DNA from: Stutzerimonas nitrititolerans | Lineage (GTDB): Bacteria; Pseudomonadota; Gammaproteobacteria; Pseudomonadales; Pseudomonadaceae | Length of the DNA stretch: 64,000 nucleotides | Direction of reading: 5' to 3' | Assembly (NCBI RefSeq): GCF_003696285.1 | Contig: NZ_RFFL01000008.1 | Coordinates: 155,931-219,930, forward strand | In this document: positions 25,444 through 33,981 of the stretch, in pieces | How the letters are laid out: every line of letters starts with the position of its first letter | Numbering within the stretch: the first letter of the stretch is position 1 | The notes under the pieces: model-generated | Seen by the model: the letters and a program-made list of their open reading frames with translations, nothing else | The model's database searches: none | What the model was told of the DNA's origin: nothing | Translations under genes and position numbers: made by a program

Positions 25444-25929
25444 TCAGGAGTCGCGGCGTGGGTGATCCTCGGCGCAGTAGACCTGGCGACTCTCGATCCC
25501 ATAGAGGCAGGCGCCAACCTGGTCGAGGGTAACCTGGGCACCCCGGTGGCCGCCGTACAACAGGTTGAACATCAGTTGCTCGTCGATCTCGGACTCGGCC
25601 GACAGTCCGCTGATCTGGCGTTCCTCGACCAGCAGCTTGATACGCCCCTGCAGATCCCGCTCCACGCGCCCGGAGGCCTCAGCGATCAGGGCCGTGTTTC
25701 CGGTCATCGAATGGAAGCGGCCCTTGTCGAACACCAGGCTTTGGCTGATCGGAATGACACGACCGTCGCTCAGCAACACCTGGCCGCTGGCGTGGTAGTG
25801 GCCATCAAGGGTGGTAGCGAGACCGCCGGTCGTGCCCAGCGCTACGAAGGTCCAGAGCGGCAGGGTTGCTAGTGCTATCACGCCCAGCAGGCGCTTGTTC
25901 GACCAGGGAGTCTTTTCGTGGTCGTTCAT
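25444..25929 (-). CDS. Small membrane-anchored periplasmic protein paired with the ToxR-like regulator
   Basis: 161 residues: short cytoplasmic N-terminus, one membrane helix (LLGVIALATLPLWTFVALG, about 14-32) and a periplasmic domain of ~125 residues with two Cys near the C-terminus (GACLYGIESRQVYCAED). The ATG at 25929 overlaps the stop of the regulator gene in ATGA, so the two are translated together. Size, topology and position mirror ToxS beside ToxR; I cannot see sequence similarity to ToxS and do not recognise the family. A partner that stabilises or senses for the regulator is the likely role (inference). Confidence 0.6.
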   Translation of the reverse strand: MNDHEKTPWSNKRLLGVIALATLPLWTFVALGTTGGLATTLDGHYHASGQVLLSDGRVIPISQSLVFDKGRFHSMTGNTALIAEASGRVERDLQGRIKLLVEERQISGLSAESEIDEQLMFNLLYGGHRGAQVTLDQVGACLYGIESRQVYCAEDHPRRDS

Positions 25930-26786
25930 TTCAGACACTCGCGTAGGTGTTCGGTAGCCACAGCACGAATCTGTTCCTTCTGAACCTTCAGCCAGTTGAC
26001 TCCGCCGTTGCGCCGCAGACAGCGGATTTCATAAAAGCCCGGGGTCATGCTGACGATCAGTCGGGTCGGCTGGGCGCTCATCGCGCTCAGGCTGCGGATC
26101 AGCGATCCGGTTTCCCTGATCAGCGAGTCCAGCAGGGGCTGATTCGTCTCTACATAGAGCACGTCCAGTTCCTTGATCTGTCGATTGTGTGTGAGGAAAG
26201 GCTCTGAAGCCTGCTTCCCCAGATGCACGCCCAGAGCTGTCAGCCCTGCCAGTAGCGGCAGTCCAATTCCGGCGAGCAATACCTTTCGCCGCAGGGGGCG
26301 GGGGTGTCGCAGCGGAACGGGGTTTATCACGGGCCTTGCGCCCGGAGTGGGCAACTCGATCACCACGGTGCGCCTGGCAGCAGGCGCTTCCACTGGTGGG
26401 GTCTTGGCTTGTTCCATGTCATGCAGGTATTGCGGGTTGAACAAGTAACCGCGACGAGGCAGTGTCTGGATGATCTGGTTGCTATCGTCGAACAAGGCCT
26501 GGCGCAGGGTGTAGATCTGTTGATTGAGGCTGCCCTGCCCGACGACTCGACCTTCCCAGGCGTAGCTCATCAATTCTTCGCGCGAAACCACCTCGCCCGG
26601 TGCCTGCAGCAATTTCTCGAGTACACGGCTGCCGGAAAACCCGAGGTCGAGGATTTTCTCCTGTTCATCGCTGATGACAAGCTGAAACAGCGCGCGGTCG
26701 AAGCGAGCCGAACAGCCGTCTCGGCCCGTTTTCAAGAAAGGGCAAATGAAGGCATCGGTGGCCTGAGGGGGCGTAGATGAGGTCAT
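25926..26786 (-). CDS. lafZ: ToxR/CadC-type membrane transcription regulator (LafZ-like)
   Basis: 286 residues. The N-terminal ~110 residues form an OmpR/ToxR winged helix (GSRVLEKLLQAPGEVVSREELMSYAWEG.. QQIYTLRQAL.. IQTLPRRGYLF). After a proline-rich linker comes one membrane helix (VLLAGIGLPLLAGLTALGVHLG, about 168-189) and a ~95-residue periplasmic domain. The start is ATG 26786; a TTG at 26795 is less likely and neither has a good ribosome site. E. coli Flag-2 loci have a membrane regulator, lafZ, just before the flagellin gene; this gene lies beside lafA in the same orientation. It could relay envelope or surface signals to flagellar genes. Confidence 0.75.
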   Translation of the reverse strand: MTSSTPPQATDAFICPFLKTGRDGCSARFDRALFQLVISDEQEKILDLGFSGSRVLEKLLQAPGEVVSREELMSYAWEGRVVGQGSLNQQIYTLRQALFDDSNQIIQTLPRRGYLFNPQYLHDMEQAKTPPVEAPAARRTVVIELPTPGARPVINPVPLRHPRPLRRKVLLAGIGLPLLAGLTALGVHLGKQASEPFLTHNRQIKELDVLYVETNQPLLDSLIRETGSLIRSLSAMSAQPTRLIVSMTPGFYEIRCLRRNGGVNWLKVQKEQIRAVATEHLRECLK

Positions 26787-27060
26787 GAGCGCCAAACAAA
26801 AGAATAGAGAGCAGTTGTGACGTAGTCTGCAAATGCGGCGGCATATTGGCGCCGTTTTTTTGATACTACAAGCGGCTTGTTACAGTAATTTGCCGAGCGG
26901 GCGCTGGCTAAAGCTCTTTCCCGAGCTTCTGGGATGCGCAGATGTGCCATGCAAAACGGAAATCTGAAGCCGTTATTGGGCACATCTAGTGTTTGCGATA
27001 GCCGCTTCTTGAGCGGGCCGCCATTTGTCGGGTGCGCACGATTCCGAGTGTTGGAAACGG
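26787..27060. other. Intergenic region between lafA and the ToxR-like gene
   Basis: No gene supported. The part near 26855-26900 is AT-rich, including a T7 run, and is the presumed promoter region of the ToxR-like gene (minus strand). No LafS-type motif is present here, so this regulator is probably not part of the late class. Confidence 0.4.
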
Positions 27061-27087
27061 GAAAGCCCCGAACCAGTCGGGGCTTTC
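27061..27087 (-). terminator. Rho-independent terminator of lafA
   Basis: An 11-bp perfect stem, GAAAGCCCCGA / TCGGGGCTTTC, with a 5-base loop, 39 bases past the lafA stop. The stem ends in TTT on the minus strand; being palindromic it may act both ways. Confidence 0.75.
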
Positions 27088-27125
27088 GATGGCTGATCGT
27101 TGCGATCGCCGGTGTCGCTTGAGGC

Positions 27126-27962
27126 TTAGCCCAGCAGGCCCATGACCATGCCAGGCATCTGGCCGGCTTGTTTGAGCATGGAGATGCCGGACTGCATGAG
27201 CATGGAGTTCTTGCTCATGTTGGCGCTTTCCATGGCGAAGTCGGCATCCATGATGCGGCCCTTGGCCATCTCGGTGTTGTCCTTCATGTTCGCCAGGTTG
27301 TTGCTGGTGTGGTTCAGGCGGTTGATGGTCGCGCCAAACTGGGCGCGCATCGAACCGACTTCGTTCAGTGCGGTTTCCAGGCCAGTGATGGCAGCGCCGG
27401 CAGTTGTGGCGGAGGCGAGCGACAGGGCCTGAACGGTGGTGGTCAGGGTGGTTGTCAGGGTGCCGATATCGGTGCTGACATCGAATGCCATGGTCTCAGC
27501 TGCGCTCGCACCGATCTGGAAGTTGACCGCAGCAGCCAGTTTGGTGGTGAACAGGTTTTCACCCGCGTACTTGGTGTTGTTGAAGATGTTGGTCAGCTCT
27601 TCGCCCAGGGCATCGAACTCGGCCTGAAGAGAGGTGCGGTCGGCTGCGGTGTTGGTGTCGTTCGCCGCCTGGGTCGACAGATCCTTCATGCGCTGCAGGA
27701 TGTCGGTAGTTTCGCTGAACGCGCCTTCGGCGGTCTGCAGCATGGAAACCGCATCGCTGGTGTTGCGCATGGCAACGCCCATGCCACGGCTCTGAGCGTT
27801 CAGGCGAGTGGCGATCTGCAGACCGGCGGCATCATCGGCGGCAGAGTTGATGCGCAGGCCGGTGCCCAGGCGCTGCTGGTTGGTGGCCAGTGCGTTGTTG
27901 GACTTGTTAAGAGCGGTGTTGGTGGTCAGGGCGGAATAGTTCGTGTGAATGGACAGAGCCAT
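27126..27962 (-). CDS. lafA: Lateral flagellin LafA
   Basis: 278 residues, a short flagellin of mainly D0/D1 domains. The N-terminus ALSIHTNYSALTTNTALNKS and the motif LRINSAADDAAGLQIA are diagnostic; the C-terminus NSMLMQSGISMLKQAGQMPG is the matching D0/D1 helix bound by FliS. Of two in-frame ATGs, 27962 was chosen because AAGGA lies 9 bases upstream; the other (27971) is closer to that site. It is transcribed alone, with a LafS-type promoter and a strong terminator, as expected for the most abundant product of the cluster. Confidence 0.95.
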   Translation of the reverse strand: MALSIHTNYSALTTNTALNKSNNALATNQQRLGTGLRINSAADDAAGLQIATRLNAQSRGMGVAMRNTSDAVSMLQTAEGAFSETTDILQRMKDLSTQAANDTNTAADRTSLQAEFDALGEELTNIFNNTKYAGENLFTTKLAAAVNFQIGASAAETMAFDVSTDIGTLTTTLTTTVQALSLASATTAGAAITGLETALNEVGSMRAQFGATINRLNHTSNNLANMKDNTEMAKGRIMDADFAMESANMSKNSMLMQSGISMLKQAGQMPGMVMGLLG

Positions 27963-28024
27963 GGTGATCATCCTTCGTGCTAAGTGGGCTTTTAGGAGCT
28001 GGCTTGACTGCCTGCTGAAGGATT

Positions 28025-28053
28025 AGGGCGACAGGCTCGGAGAGGGGATTAAA
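28025..28053 (-). promoter_or_regulatory. Candidate LafS promoter for lafA
   Basis: On the minus strand: TTTAAT (28053-28048), 15 bases, GTCGCCCT (28032-28025). TTTAATCCCC is shared with the fliD promoter. About 63 bases separate it from the lafA ATG. Confidence 0.7.
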
Positions 28054-28136
28054 TCCTGACGTCAAAATATTTTTCGCGTTTCAAGCCCGGCTCAGGCAAA
28101 TCGTTGCTGGTAGCCTCCCGTCCGCAGCTCTCCCCC

Positions 28137-28898
28137 CTAGAAGGTACTCGTCACCACGCCTTCCTCCACCACCTTCGCATCGATCACCTTGCCGCTACGT
28201 ACGTTGCGCACCCGGATGATTTCGTCGGGCAGGCCGTCGCTAAGGGCTTCGCCGGAGGTGGAGGCTTCGATACCGTCCTGGCTGGCAACGATCTTCACCG
28301 GTTGCCCGCGCTTGACCGCCATGGGCTGTTCGAGCAACGCCGGGGTGATGGTCTGTCCGGCGCGTATGCGGCGCTTGGCAGCCATGCCGATCACCTCGCT
28401 TGGGCGGTTGTAGTAGCCGCGCCGGGCATTGGCGATGTTGATGCGCTGCAGTTCGATATCGTCAGCGTCGATGGTCTGGCCGCGTTCGATGATGCTTTCG
28501 GCATGCACGACAGGCAGCAAAACATGGGCGTACGCCGTTGCCTTCAGCGACCAGCTCGGCGCCTCGGGGCAGCGGATCTCCAGTTGTTGCCGTTCCATGG
28601 CCGATGCGGCTCCGCCGGTGGCGCGAATTCGCAAGGGTGCGACACAAATCGAGTGGTTGCGCGCGTCGGCCGGCAGATCCATTTCATAGCGCAGTTGCAT
28701 GCCTTGCCAACCCTGGCGCTCCGCCTGCTGCGCAAGCATGGTGCTCAGGTGTTGCTCCACTGCCTTCTGGATCTGAACGGTAGCGTCGGCTTGTGCCTGC
28801 AGGGGCGAGATCAGCACGAGCGCGAGCAGGGTTAGCCAGGCGGAAGCCGTTTTTCCGCTTGCCGGCCGAACGACTTCTCGATGCGGAAGCAATGGCAC
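28137..28898 (-). CDS. flgA: Lateral P-ring assembly chaperone FlgA
   Basis: About 253 residues. After a signal peptide (LTLLALVLISPLQAQA) comes a FlgA domain with the SAF-like region LPVVHAESIIERGQTIDADDIELQRIN and the C-terminal QPVKIVASQDGIEASTSGEALSDG..IRVRNVRSGKVIDAKV. It works in the periplasm to help FlgI form the P ring. No ATG precedes the signal peptide at a sensible distance, so the start is probably GTG at 28898; this is uncertain. Divergent from flgB, with ~140 bases between. Confidence 0.88.
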   Translation of the reverse strand: MPLLPHREVVRPASGKTASAWLTLLALVLISPLQAQADATVQIQKAVEQHLSTMLAQQAERQGWQGMQLRYEMDLPADARNHSICVAPLRIRATGGAASAMERQQLEIRCPEAPSWSLKATAYAHVLLPVVHAESIIERGQTIDADDIELQRINIANARRGYYNRPSEVIGMAAKRRIRAGQTITPALLEQPMAVKRGQPVKIVASQDGIEASTSGEALSDGLPDEIIRVRNVRSGKVIDAKVVEEGVVTSTF

Positions 28899-28964
28899 TG
28901 AAAGGCTTTCGGATGAGCTGATTTTTTCAATATAAAACAAGGGTTTACCCGTATTTATCGGTTC

Positions 28965-28978
28965 GGCATGGTTCCTGC
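28965..28978 (+). promoter_or_regulatory. Candidate sigma-54 promoter for the flgB operon
   Basis: GGCATGGTTCCTGC gives GG-N10-GC and, with the preceding C and following T, resembles YTGGCACG-N4-TTGCW. It lies about 60 bases before the flgB ATG. It fits activation by LafK. Confidence 0.5.
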
Positions 28979-29039
28979 TATCAACCCGGCAGACTGTGGG
29001 CTGTCGTTCGGCCCGCTCGTGCGGTGAAGGTATCGGTGA

Positions 29040-29405
29040 ATGAGTATACGGATTGATGAAGCCCTGGGCGTTCACGAACGCGCCCTGGCGTTGCGCATGC
29101 AGCGCAGCGAGATTCTCGCGGCGAACCTGGCTAACGAAGACACCCCCGGCTTCCAGGCGCGGGATATCGACTTCAGCAAGGAAATGCAGCGCCTGGAAAG
29201 CGCCATCTCGCCGCGCATCAGCACGACCGGCACCGACCCGCGCCTGCTGTTCCGTGTACCGGGCCAGGCCTCGCAGGATGGCAACACCGTCGAGCTATCG
29301 ACCGAGCAGGCGCAGTTCTCGCGCAACTCCATGGATTTCCAGACCAGCCTGACCTTCGTCACGATGAAATTCCGTGGTTTGAAGCAGGCCATCGAGGGAC
29401 GTTGA
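29040..29405 (+). CDS. flgB: Lateral proximal rod protein FlgB
   Basis: 121 residues with the FlgB pattern ALRMQRSEILAANLANEDTPGFQARDIDF and a C-terminal helix (MDFQTSLTFVTMKFRGLKQAIEG). First gene of the flgBCDEFGHIJKL-lafW structural operon, 4 bases before flgC. Confidence 0.94.
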   Translation: MSIRIDEALGVHERALALRMQRSEILAANLANEDTPGFQARDIDFSKEMQRLESAISPRISTTGTDPRLLFRVPGQASQDGNTVELSTEQAQFSRNSMDFQTSLTFVTMKFRGLKQAIEGR

Positions 29406-29409
29406 GGCC

Positions 29410-29838
29410 ATGTCATTCGACTCCATCTACCGCATCGCCGGCTCGGCGATGAACGCCCAGACCGTGCGTCTCAATACCGTGGCCAGCAACCTGGCCAATA
29501 CCGACTCGGCAGCCGCCAACCCGGCCGACGTTTACCAGGCGCGCAAGCCGATGTTCGCCGCGGTGTACGAGAACAACTCGCTGACCCGTGGCGTCGGCCT
29601 CGGCGGCGCCCATGTGCAGGTGCTCGACGTGGTCACCTCGGGTGCCGAACCCAAGCGCCGCTACGAGCCGGGCAATCCGCTGGCCGATGGCGAGGGCTAT
29701 GTCTACTACCCCGATATCAATCAGATCGAAGAGATGACCGACATGATGTCGGCCACACGCAGCTTCGAGACCGGCGTCGAGGTGCTCAACCGTGTGAAAA
29801 GCATGCAGCAGAGCCTGCTGCGGCTAGGAGAAGCCTGA
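29410..29838 (+). CDS. flgC: Lateral proximal rod protein FlgC
   Basis: 142 residues; N-terminal rod motif MNAQTVRLNTVASNLANTDSAAA and C-terminal ATRSFETGVEVLNRVKSMQQSLLRLG are characteristic. The rod helix bundle is built in the periplasm. One-base overlap (TGATG) with flgD. Confidence 0.95.
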   Translation: MSFDSIYRIAGSAMNAQTVRLNTVASNLANTDSAAANPADVYQARKPMFAAVYENNSLTRGVGLGGAHVQVLDVVTSGAEPKRRYEPGNPLADGEGYVYYPDINQIEEMTDMMSATRSFETGVEVLNRVKSMQQSLLRLGEA

Positions 29839-30518
29839 TGTCGACCGTTAATTCCGTAATGGACAGCAGCCTGGACGGTAACTCCATCGACCAGGTCAAG
29901 CGGGCAGTGAACGTCAGCGATGCCGCCACGATGGAGAACAACTTCATCAGCCTGATGGTCGCGCAGATCCAGAATCAGGACCCGACCAAGCCGGTGGATA
30001 GCACTGAGTTTCTCAACCAGTACTCGGCGATGTCGCAGGTCAAGAGCATGGAAAACATGTCCAGCCTGATGCAGAGCAACCTGGTGCTGACCGACAACCT
30101 GCAGACGCTGACCGCCGCCGGCCTGGTCGGCCAGCAGGTGAGCGTCGCGGTCGAGTCGCTGGACCTCGACGGACAGGCCGTCAATGGCCAGTTCGAGCTG
30201 GGCCACGCTTCGACCCGCACGGCGTTGCTGCTGACCGATTCCAATGGCACGCAGACGCGCATCGAGCTGGGCGGCCAATCCGCCGGCAAGGTGCCCTTCA
30301 CCATCGACCCGGCAAAGCTCGGGCTTCCGGACGGCCAGTACAGCGTCAGTGTCGAGACGGAAAGCGGCGAGTTCCCGCAGGTGGAAGTGGCCGGTGAAGT
30401 CAGCAACGTGCGCGTCAGCGCCGAGGGGCCGGTGTTGCAGGTGAAGGGCGTCGGCTCGGTGCCCTTCTACAACATTCTCGAGTTTGCCCAGACCGAGGTC
30501 GGCCTGCTCGGCGGCTGA
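29838..30518 (+). CDS. flgD: Lateral hook cap/scaffold protein FlgD
   Basis: 226 residues. The N-terminal core ENNFISLMVAQIQNQDPTKPVDSTEFLNQYSAMSQV is diagnostic of FlgD; the C-terminal half has the Ig/tudor-like hook-cap fold. It caps the growing hook and is shed when FlgK arrives. Confidence 0.95.
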   Translation: MSTVNSVMDSSLDGNSIDQVKRAVNVSDAATMENNFISLMVAQIQNQDPTKPVDSTEFLNQYSAMSQVKSMENMSSLMQSNLVLTDNLQTLTAAGLVGQQVSVAVESLDLDGQAVNGQFELGHASTRTALLLTDSNGTQTRIELGGQSAGKVPFTIDPAKLGLPDGQYSVSVETESGEFPQVEVAGEVSNVRVSAEGPVLQVKGVGSVPFYNILEFAQTEVGLLGG

Positions 30519-30562
30519 GCCCACGCCCGCCTGTCATCCACTTATCGCATCGAGATCAGCCC

Positions 30563-31753
30563 ATGAGCTTCAATATCGCCCTGACCGGTCTGTCCGCCGT
30601 CAACGAACAACTCAACACCATCGGCAACAACATCGCCAACTCCGGCACCGTCGGCTTCAAGTCCTCGCGTACCGATTTCGGCAGCCTCTATGCCGAAAGC
30701 CAGGCGATGGGCGTCGAGGTCACCGGCACCACCCAGAGCATCAGCCAGGGCGGCGCGCTGACCACCACCAACCGCAGCCTCGATCTGGCGATTTCTGGCG
30801 GCGGCTTCTTCGTCACCCGCGCCAGCAACGGCGACATCTCCTACACCCGTGCAGGCGTGTTCGGCACCGACAAGGACAGCTACCTGACCAACAGCCTCGG
30901 CCAACGCCTGCAGGGCTATCCGGCCGATGCCACGGGCAATCTGCAGACAGGTACCGTCAGCGACCTGCAGCTGACGTCCGGCGGGATTCCGGCCAAGGCC
31001 ACCGACGCCCTGAGTTTCGTTGCCAATCTTGACGCGAACCAGGACGTGCCCGCCGTGGCCTTCGACCCGCTGGCGGCGGACAGCTACAACTCCACCTACA
31101 CCACCAAGCTGTTCGACTCTCAGGGCAAGGAACACACCCTGACCCAGTATTTCGTAAAGACCGCCGACAACACCTGGAACGCCCATTACTACGTCGACGG
31201 TACCGCACTGCCGGGAGCGCCCCAGGCGCTGACGTTCGACGGCGCCGGCACGCTCACCGCGCCGATCGGCACGGTCGCGCTGACCGCGACGCCGGGCGGC
31301 GGCGTCGATCCGCTGAACATCCAGCTCGACTACAGCGGCACCAGCCAGTACGGCTCCGAATTCAGTGTGACCGGCAACCGCGCCACCGGATACGCCGCGG
31401 GCGAGCAGACCGGCATGAGCGTCGAGAAGGACGGCAAGGTCTACGCCAGCTATTCCAATGGTGAGCGCCTGTTGCAAGGCCAAGTGGTACTGGCCAGCTT
31501 CGTCAACGCCGAAGGTCTGAAGAACATCAGCGGCACCGCCTGGACCGAAACTGCCGCCTCGGGCACGGCCATGCTTGGTGCGCCGGGTGTCGGCCAGTAT
31601 GGCAGCCTGGCGTCTGGCGCGCTGGAAAGCTCCAACGTCGACCTGACCCAGCAACTGGTGGGTCTGATGGAAGGCCAGCGCAACTACCAGGCCAACACCC
31701 AGGTGATTTCCACCAACAAGGAACTGACCCAGGTTCTGTTCAACGCCATCTGA
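30563..31753 (+). CDS. flgE: Lateral hook protein FlgE
   Basis: 396 residues. N-terminus MSFNIALTGLSAVNEQLNTIGNNIANSGTVGFKSSRTDF and C-terminus LVGLMEGQRNYQANTQVISTNKELTQVLFNAI are the axial-protein helices; the middle has the surface domains (DSQGKEHTLTQYF). It builds the universal joint between rod and filament. Confidence 0.96.
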   Translation: MSFNIALTGLSAVNEQLNTIGNNIANSGTVGFKSSRTDFGSLYAESQAMGVEVTGTTQSISQGGALTTTNRSLDLAISGGGFFVTRASNGDISYTRAGVFGTDKDSYLTNSLGQRLQGYPADATGNLQTGTVSDLQLTSGGIPAKATDALSFVANLDANQDVPAVAFDPLAADSYNSTYTTKLFDSQGKEHTLTQYFVKTADNTWNAHYYVDGTALPGAPQALTFDGAGTLTAPIGTVALTATPGGGVDPLNIQLDYSGTSQYGSEFSVTGNRATGYAAGEQTGMSVEKDGKVYASYSNGERLLQGQVVLASFVNAEGLKNISGTAWTETAASGTAMLGAPGVGQYGSLASGALESSNVDLTQQLVGLMEGQRNYQANTQVISTNKELTQVLFNAI

Positions 31754-31762
31754 GGCTGATTC

Positions 31763-32491
31763 ATGGATCGTTTGGGATACACGGCGATGACCGCCGCCAG
31801 CCGCACGATGATGTCGCTGACGGTGCGCTCGAACAACCTTGCCAACGTCAACACGCCCGGTTTTCGCGCCGACATGGAGCGTGCCCAGGCGGTCGCGGTC
31901 GAGGGTTATGGCTACGACAGCCGGCACATGGCGGTGGTGCAGAACAACGGCGTCAACCTGGCAGCCGGCCCACTGATGGCTACCGGCCGCGAGCTGGACT
32001 TCGCCGTCAAGGGCACCGGCCTGATCGTGCTGCAGGACGGCGAGGGCGAGGCCTATACCCGTCAGGGCAGCATGCAGATCGACTCCGAAGGGCGGCTGAC
32101 CCTCAATGGTCGCGCCGTCATGGGCGAGGGCGGGCCGATCGAGCTGCCCGAGCATGACCGCGTGGAAATCGGCAATGACGGCACCGTTTCGATCATGGCG
32201 CCCGGCGACTGGATGATGGCCGAGGTCGACCGCATCCGCCTGGTGGACGTGCCGGCGGCCGATCTGATGAAGAACGAAGCCGGCCTGCTGGTGACACGCA
32301 ATGGCGAGCCCGCCGCACCCAGCGAGGATGTGCGTCTGGCCAGCGGCTTTCTGGAGTCGAGCAACGTCTCGGCGATCGACGAGCTGGCCTCGACCATGAG
32401 TCTCAACCGCCTGTTCGAAACCCAGGTGAAAATGATGAAAGCCGCCGAGGACCTATCCGACGCCGGCAACCGAATGATCCGCGGCAGCTGA
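31763..32491 (+). CDS. flgF: Lateral proximal rod protein FlgF
   Basis: 242 residues, axial family, with SLTVRSNNLANVNTPGFRADMERAQAV and the C-terminal LFETQVKMMKAAEDLSDAGNRMIRG. Gene order between flgE and flgG identifies it as FlgF. Nine bases separate it from flgE. Confidence 0.93.
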   Translation: MDRLGYTAMTAASRTMMSLTVRSNNLANVNTPGFRADMERAQAVAVEGYGYDSRHMAVVQNNGVNLAAGPLMATGRELDFAVKGTGLIVLQDGEGEAYTRQGSMQIDSEGRLTLNGRAVMGEGGPIELPEHDRVEIGNDGTVSIMAPGDWMMAEVDRIRLVDVPAADLMKNEAGLLVTRNGEPAAPSEDVRLASGFLESSNVSAIDELASTMSLNRLFETQVKMMKAAEDLSDAGNRMIRGS

Positions 32492-32505
32492 TCGGGAGAT
32501 AACGC

Positions 32506-33291
32506 ATGAATTCCGCACTTTGGGTCAGCAAGACTGGACTGGCCGCCCAGGATACCGCCATGGCGACCGTGGCCAACAACCTGGCGAACGTCAACACCAA
32601 CGGTTTCAAGAGCGACCGCGCCGTCTTCGAGGACCTGTTCTACAGCATCGAGAAGCAGCCCGGCGCCCAGGCCGACGAGATCAATACCGTGCCGTCCGGC
32701 ATTCAGCTGGGCAGCGGTGTGCGCGTCGCCGGTACGCAGAAGGTGTTCACCGAAGGCAGCATGCAGACCACCGGCCAGCCGATGGACCTGGCCATCGTCG
32801 GGCGCGGTTTCTTTCAAGTGGAAGCGCCCAACGGCGACATCCTCTATACCGAAAACGGCCAGTTCCAGCTCAACGCCGAGGGCATGATGGTCAACGCCCA
32901 GGGTTTGCCGCTGAACCCGCCCATCGAAGTGCCCGAGGGCAGCACCGGCTTCACCGTGGGCAGCGACGGCATCGTCACCGCCGTGCTGGCCGGCGACACC
33001 CTGCCCTCGGAGCTGGGCCAGATCACCCTGGTCAACTTCACCAACCCGGGCGGGCTGGAGGCACTGGGCGGCAACCTCTATCGCGAAACCGTCGCCAGTG
33101 GCGAGCCGGTCGAGGGTGTGGCGGGTGAAGAAGGGCTGGGTCAGCTCAAGCAGGGCGTGCTGGAAGGCTCCAACGTGCAGGTGGTCGAAGCCATGGTGGC
33201 GATGATCGCCATCCAGCGGGCTTACGAGGCCAACGCCAAGGTACTCGATGCGGCCAGCGGCATGCAGCAGTTCCTCAACCAGACCGTCTGA
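32506..33291 (+). CDS. flgG: Lateral distal rod protein FlgG
   Basis: 261 residues, the standard FlgG length. ATVANNLANVNTNGFKSDRAVFEDLFYSI near the N-terminus and VQVVEAMVAMIAIQRAYEANAKVLDAASGMQQFLNQTV at the end are characteristic. It forms the distal rod through the P and L rings. Confidence 0.96.
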   Translation: MNSALWVSKTGLAAQDTAMATVANNLANVNTNGFKSDRAVFEDLFYSIEKQPGAQADEINTVPSGIQLGSGVRVAGTQKVFTEGSMQTTGQPMDLAIVGRGFFQVEAPNGDILYTENGQFQLNAEGMMVNAQGLPLNPPIEVPEGSTGFTVGSDGIVTAVLAGDTLPSELGQITLVNFTNPGGLEALGGNLYRETVASGEPVEGVAGEEGLGQLKQGVLEGSNVQVVEAMVAMIAIQRAYEANAKVLDAASGMQQFLNQTV

Positions 33292-33296
33292 GACCG

Positions 33297-33962
33297 ATGA
33301 TGCGCACTCCGATCATGCTCGTCGCGCTCGCGCTGCTCAGCGGTTGCGCCAGCTTCAACGAGATGCTGCCGGAAACCGATTCCAGCGAGTTCGAGCCGCT
33401 GGAGCTGGACTACAGCCTGCCGCCCACCAGCGGAGGTGGCCTGTTCCGTTCCGGCTACGGCGGCTCGCTGGTCAGCGACAAGCGCGCAGTGCGCGTCGGC
33501 GACATCCTCACCGTGGTGCTCGACGAGTCGACCCAGTCGAGCAAGAGCGCCGGCACCAGCTTCGGCAAGGAATCGAGCGTCGGCATCGGCATTCCTACGG
33601 TGCTCGGCAAGACCTATCCCGACGTCGAGACTTCGGCGGGCGCCGAGCGTGACTTCAACGGCTCGGCCAAGAGCTCGCAGCAGAACACCCTGCGCGGCTC
33701 CATCGCCGTCACGGTGCATCGCGTGCTGCCCAATGGCACGCTGCTGATCAAGGGCGAAAAGACTTTGCGCCTGAACCAGGGCGACGAATTCATTCGCCTC
33801 GCCGGGCTGGTGCGGGTCGACGATATCAACCGCTACAACCAGGTGTCCTCGCAGAGCGTCGCCAACGCGAAGATCTCCTATGCCGGGCGCGGTGTGCTCA
33901 ACGACAGCAACTCGGCGGGCTGGTTGACGCGGTTCTTCGCCTCGCCGCTGTTCCCCCTTTAG
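33297..33962 (+). CDS. flgH: Lateral L-ring lipoprotein FlgH
   Basis: 221 residues. A lipoprotein signal ends in LSGC with Cys17 as the acylation site. The body has the FlgH pattern RAVRVGDILTVVLDESTQSSKSAGTSFGK and LIKGEKTLRLNQGDEFIRLAGLVRVDDIN. It forms the outer-membrane bushing. Two tandem ATGs occur at 33297 and 33300; the first is listed. Confidence 0.95.
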   Translation: MMRTPIMLVALALLSGCASFNEMLPETDSSEFEPLELDYSLPPTSGGGLFRSGYGGSLVSDKRAVRVGDILTVVLDESTQSSKSAGTSFGKESSVGIGIPTVLGKTYPDVETSAGAERDFNGSAKSSQQNTLRGSIAVTVHRVLPNGTLLIKGEKTLRLNQGDEFIRLAGLVRVDDINRYNQVSSQSVANAKISYAGRGVLNDSNSAGWLTRFFASPLFPL

Positions 33963-33981
33963 CCAGTAGGCCTTGAAAACG

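Noticed and set aside
28891..28905. TGGCACTGAAAGGCT upstream of flgB as a sigma-54 promoter
   Set aside because: GG to GC spacing is 9, one short; the site at 28965 has the correct spacing of 10.
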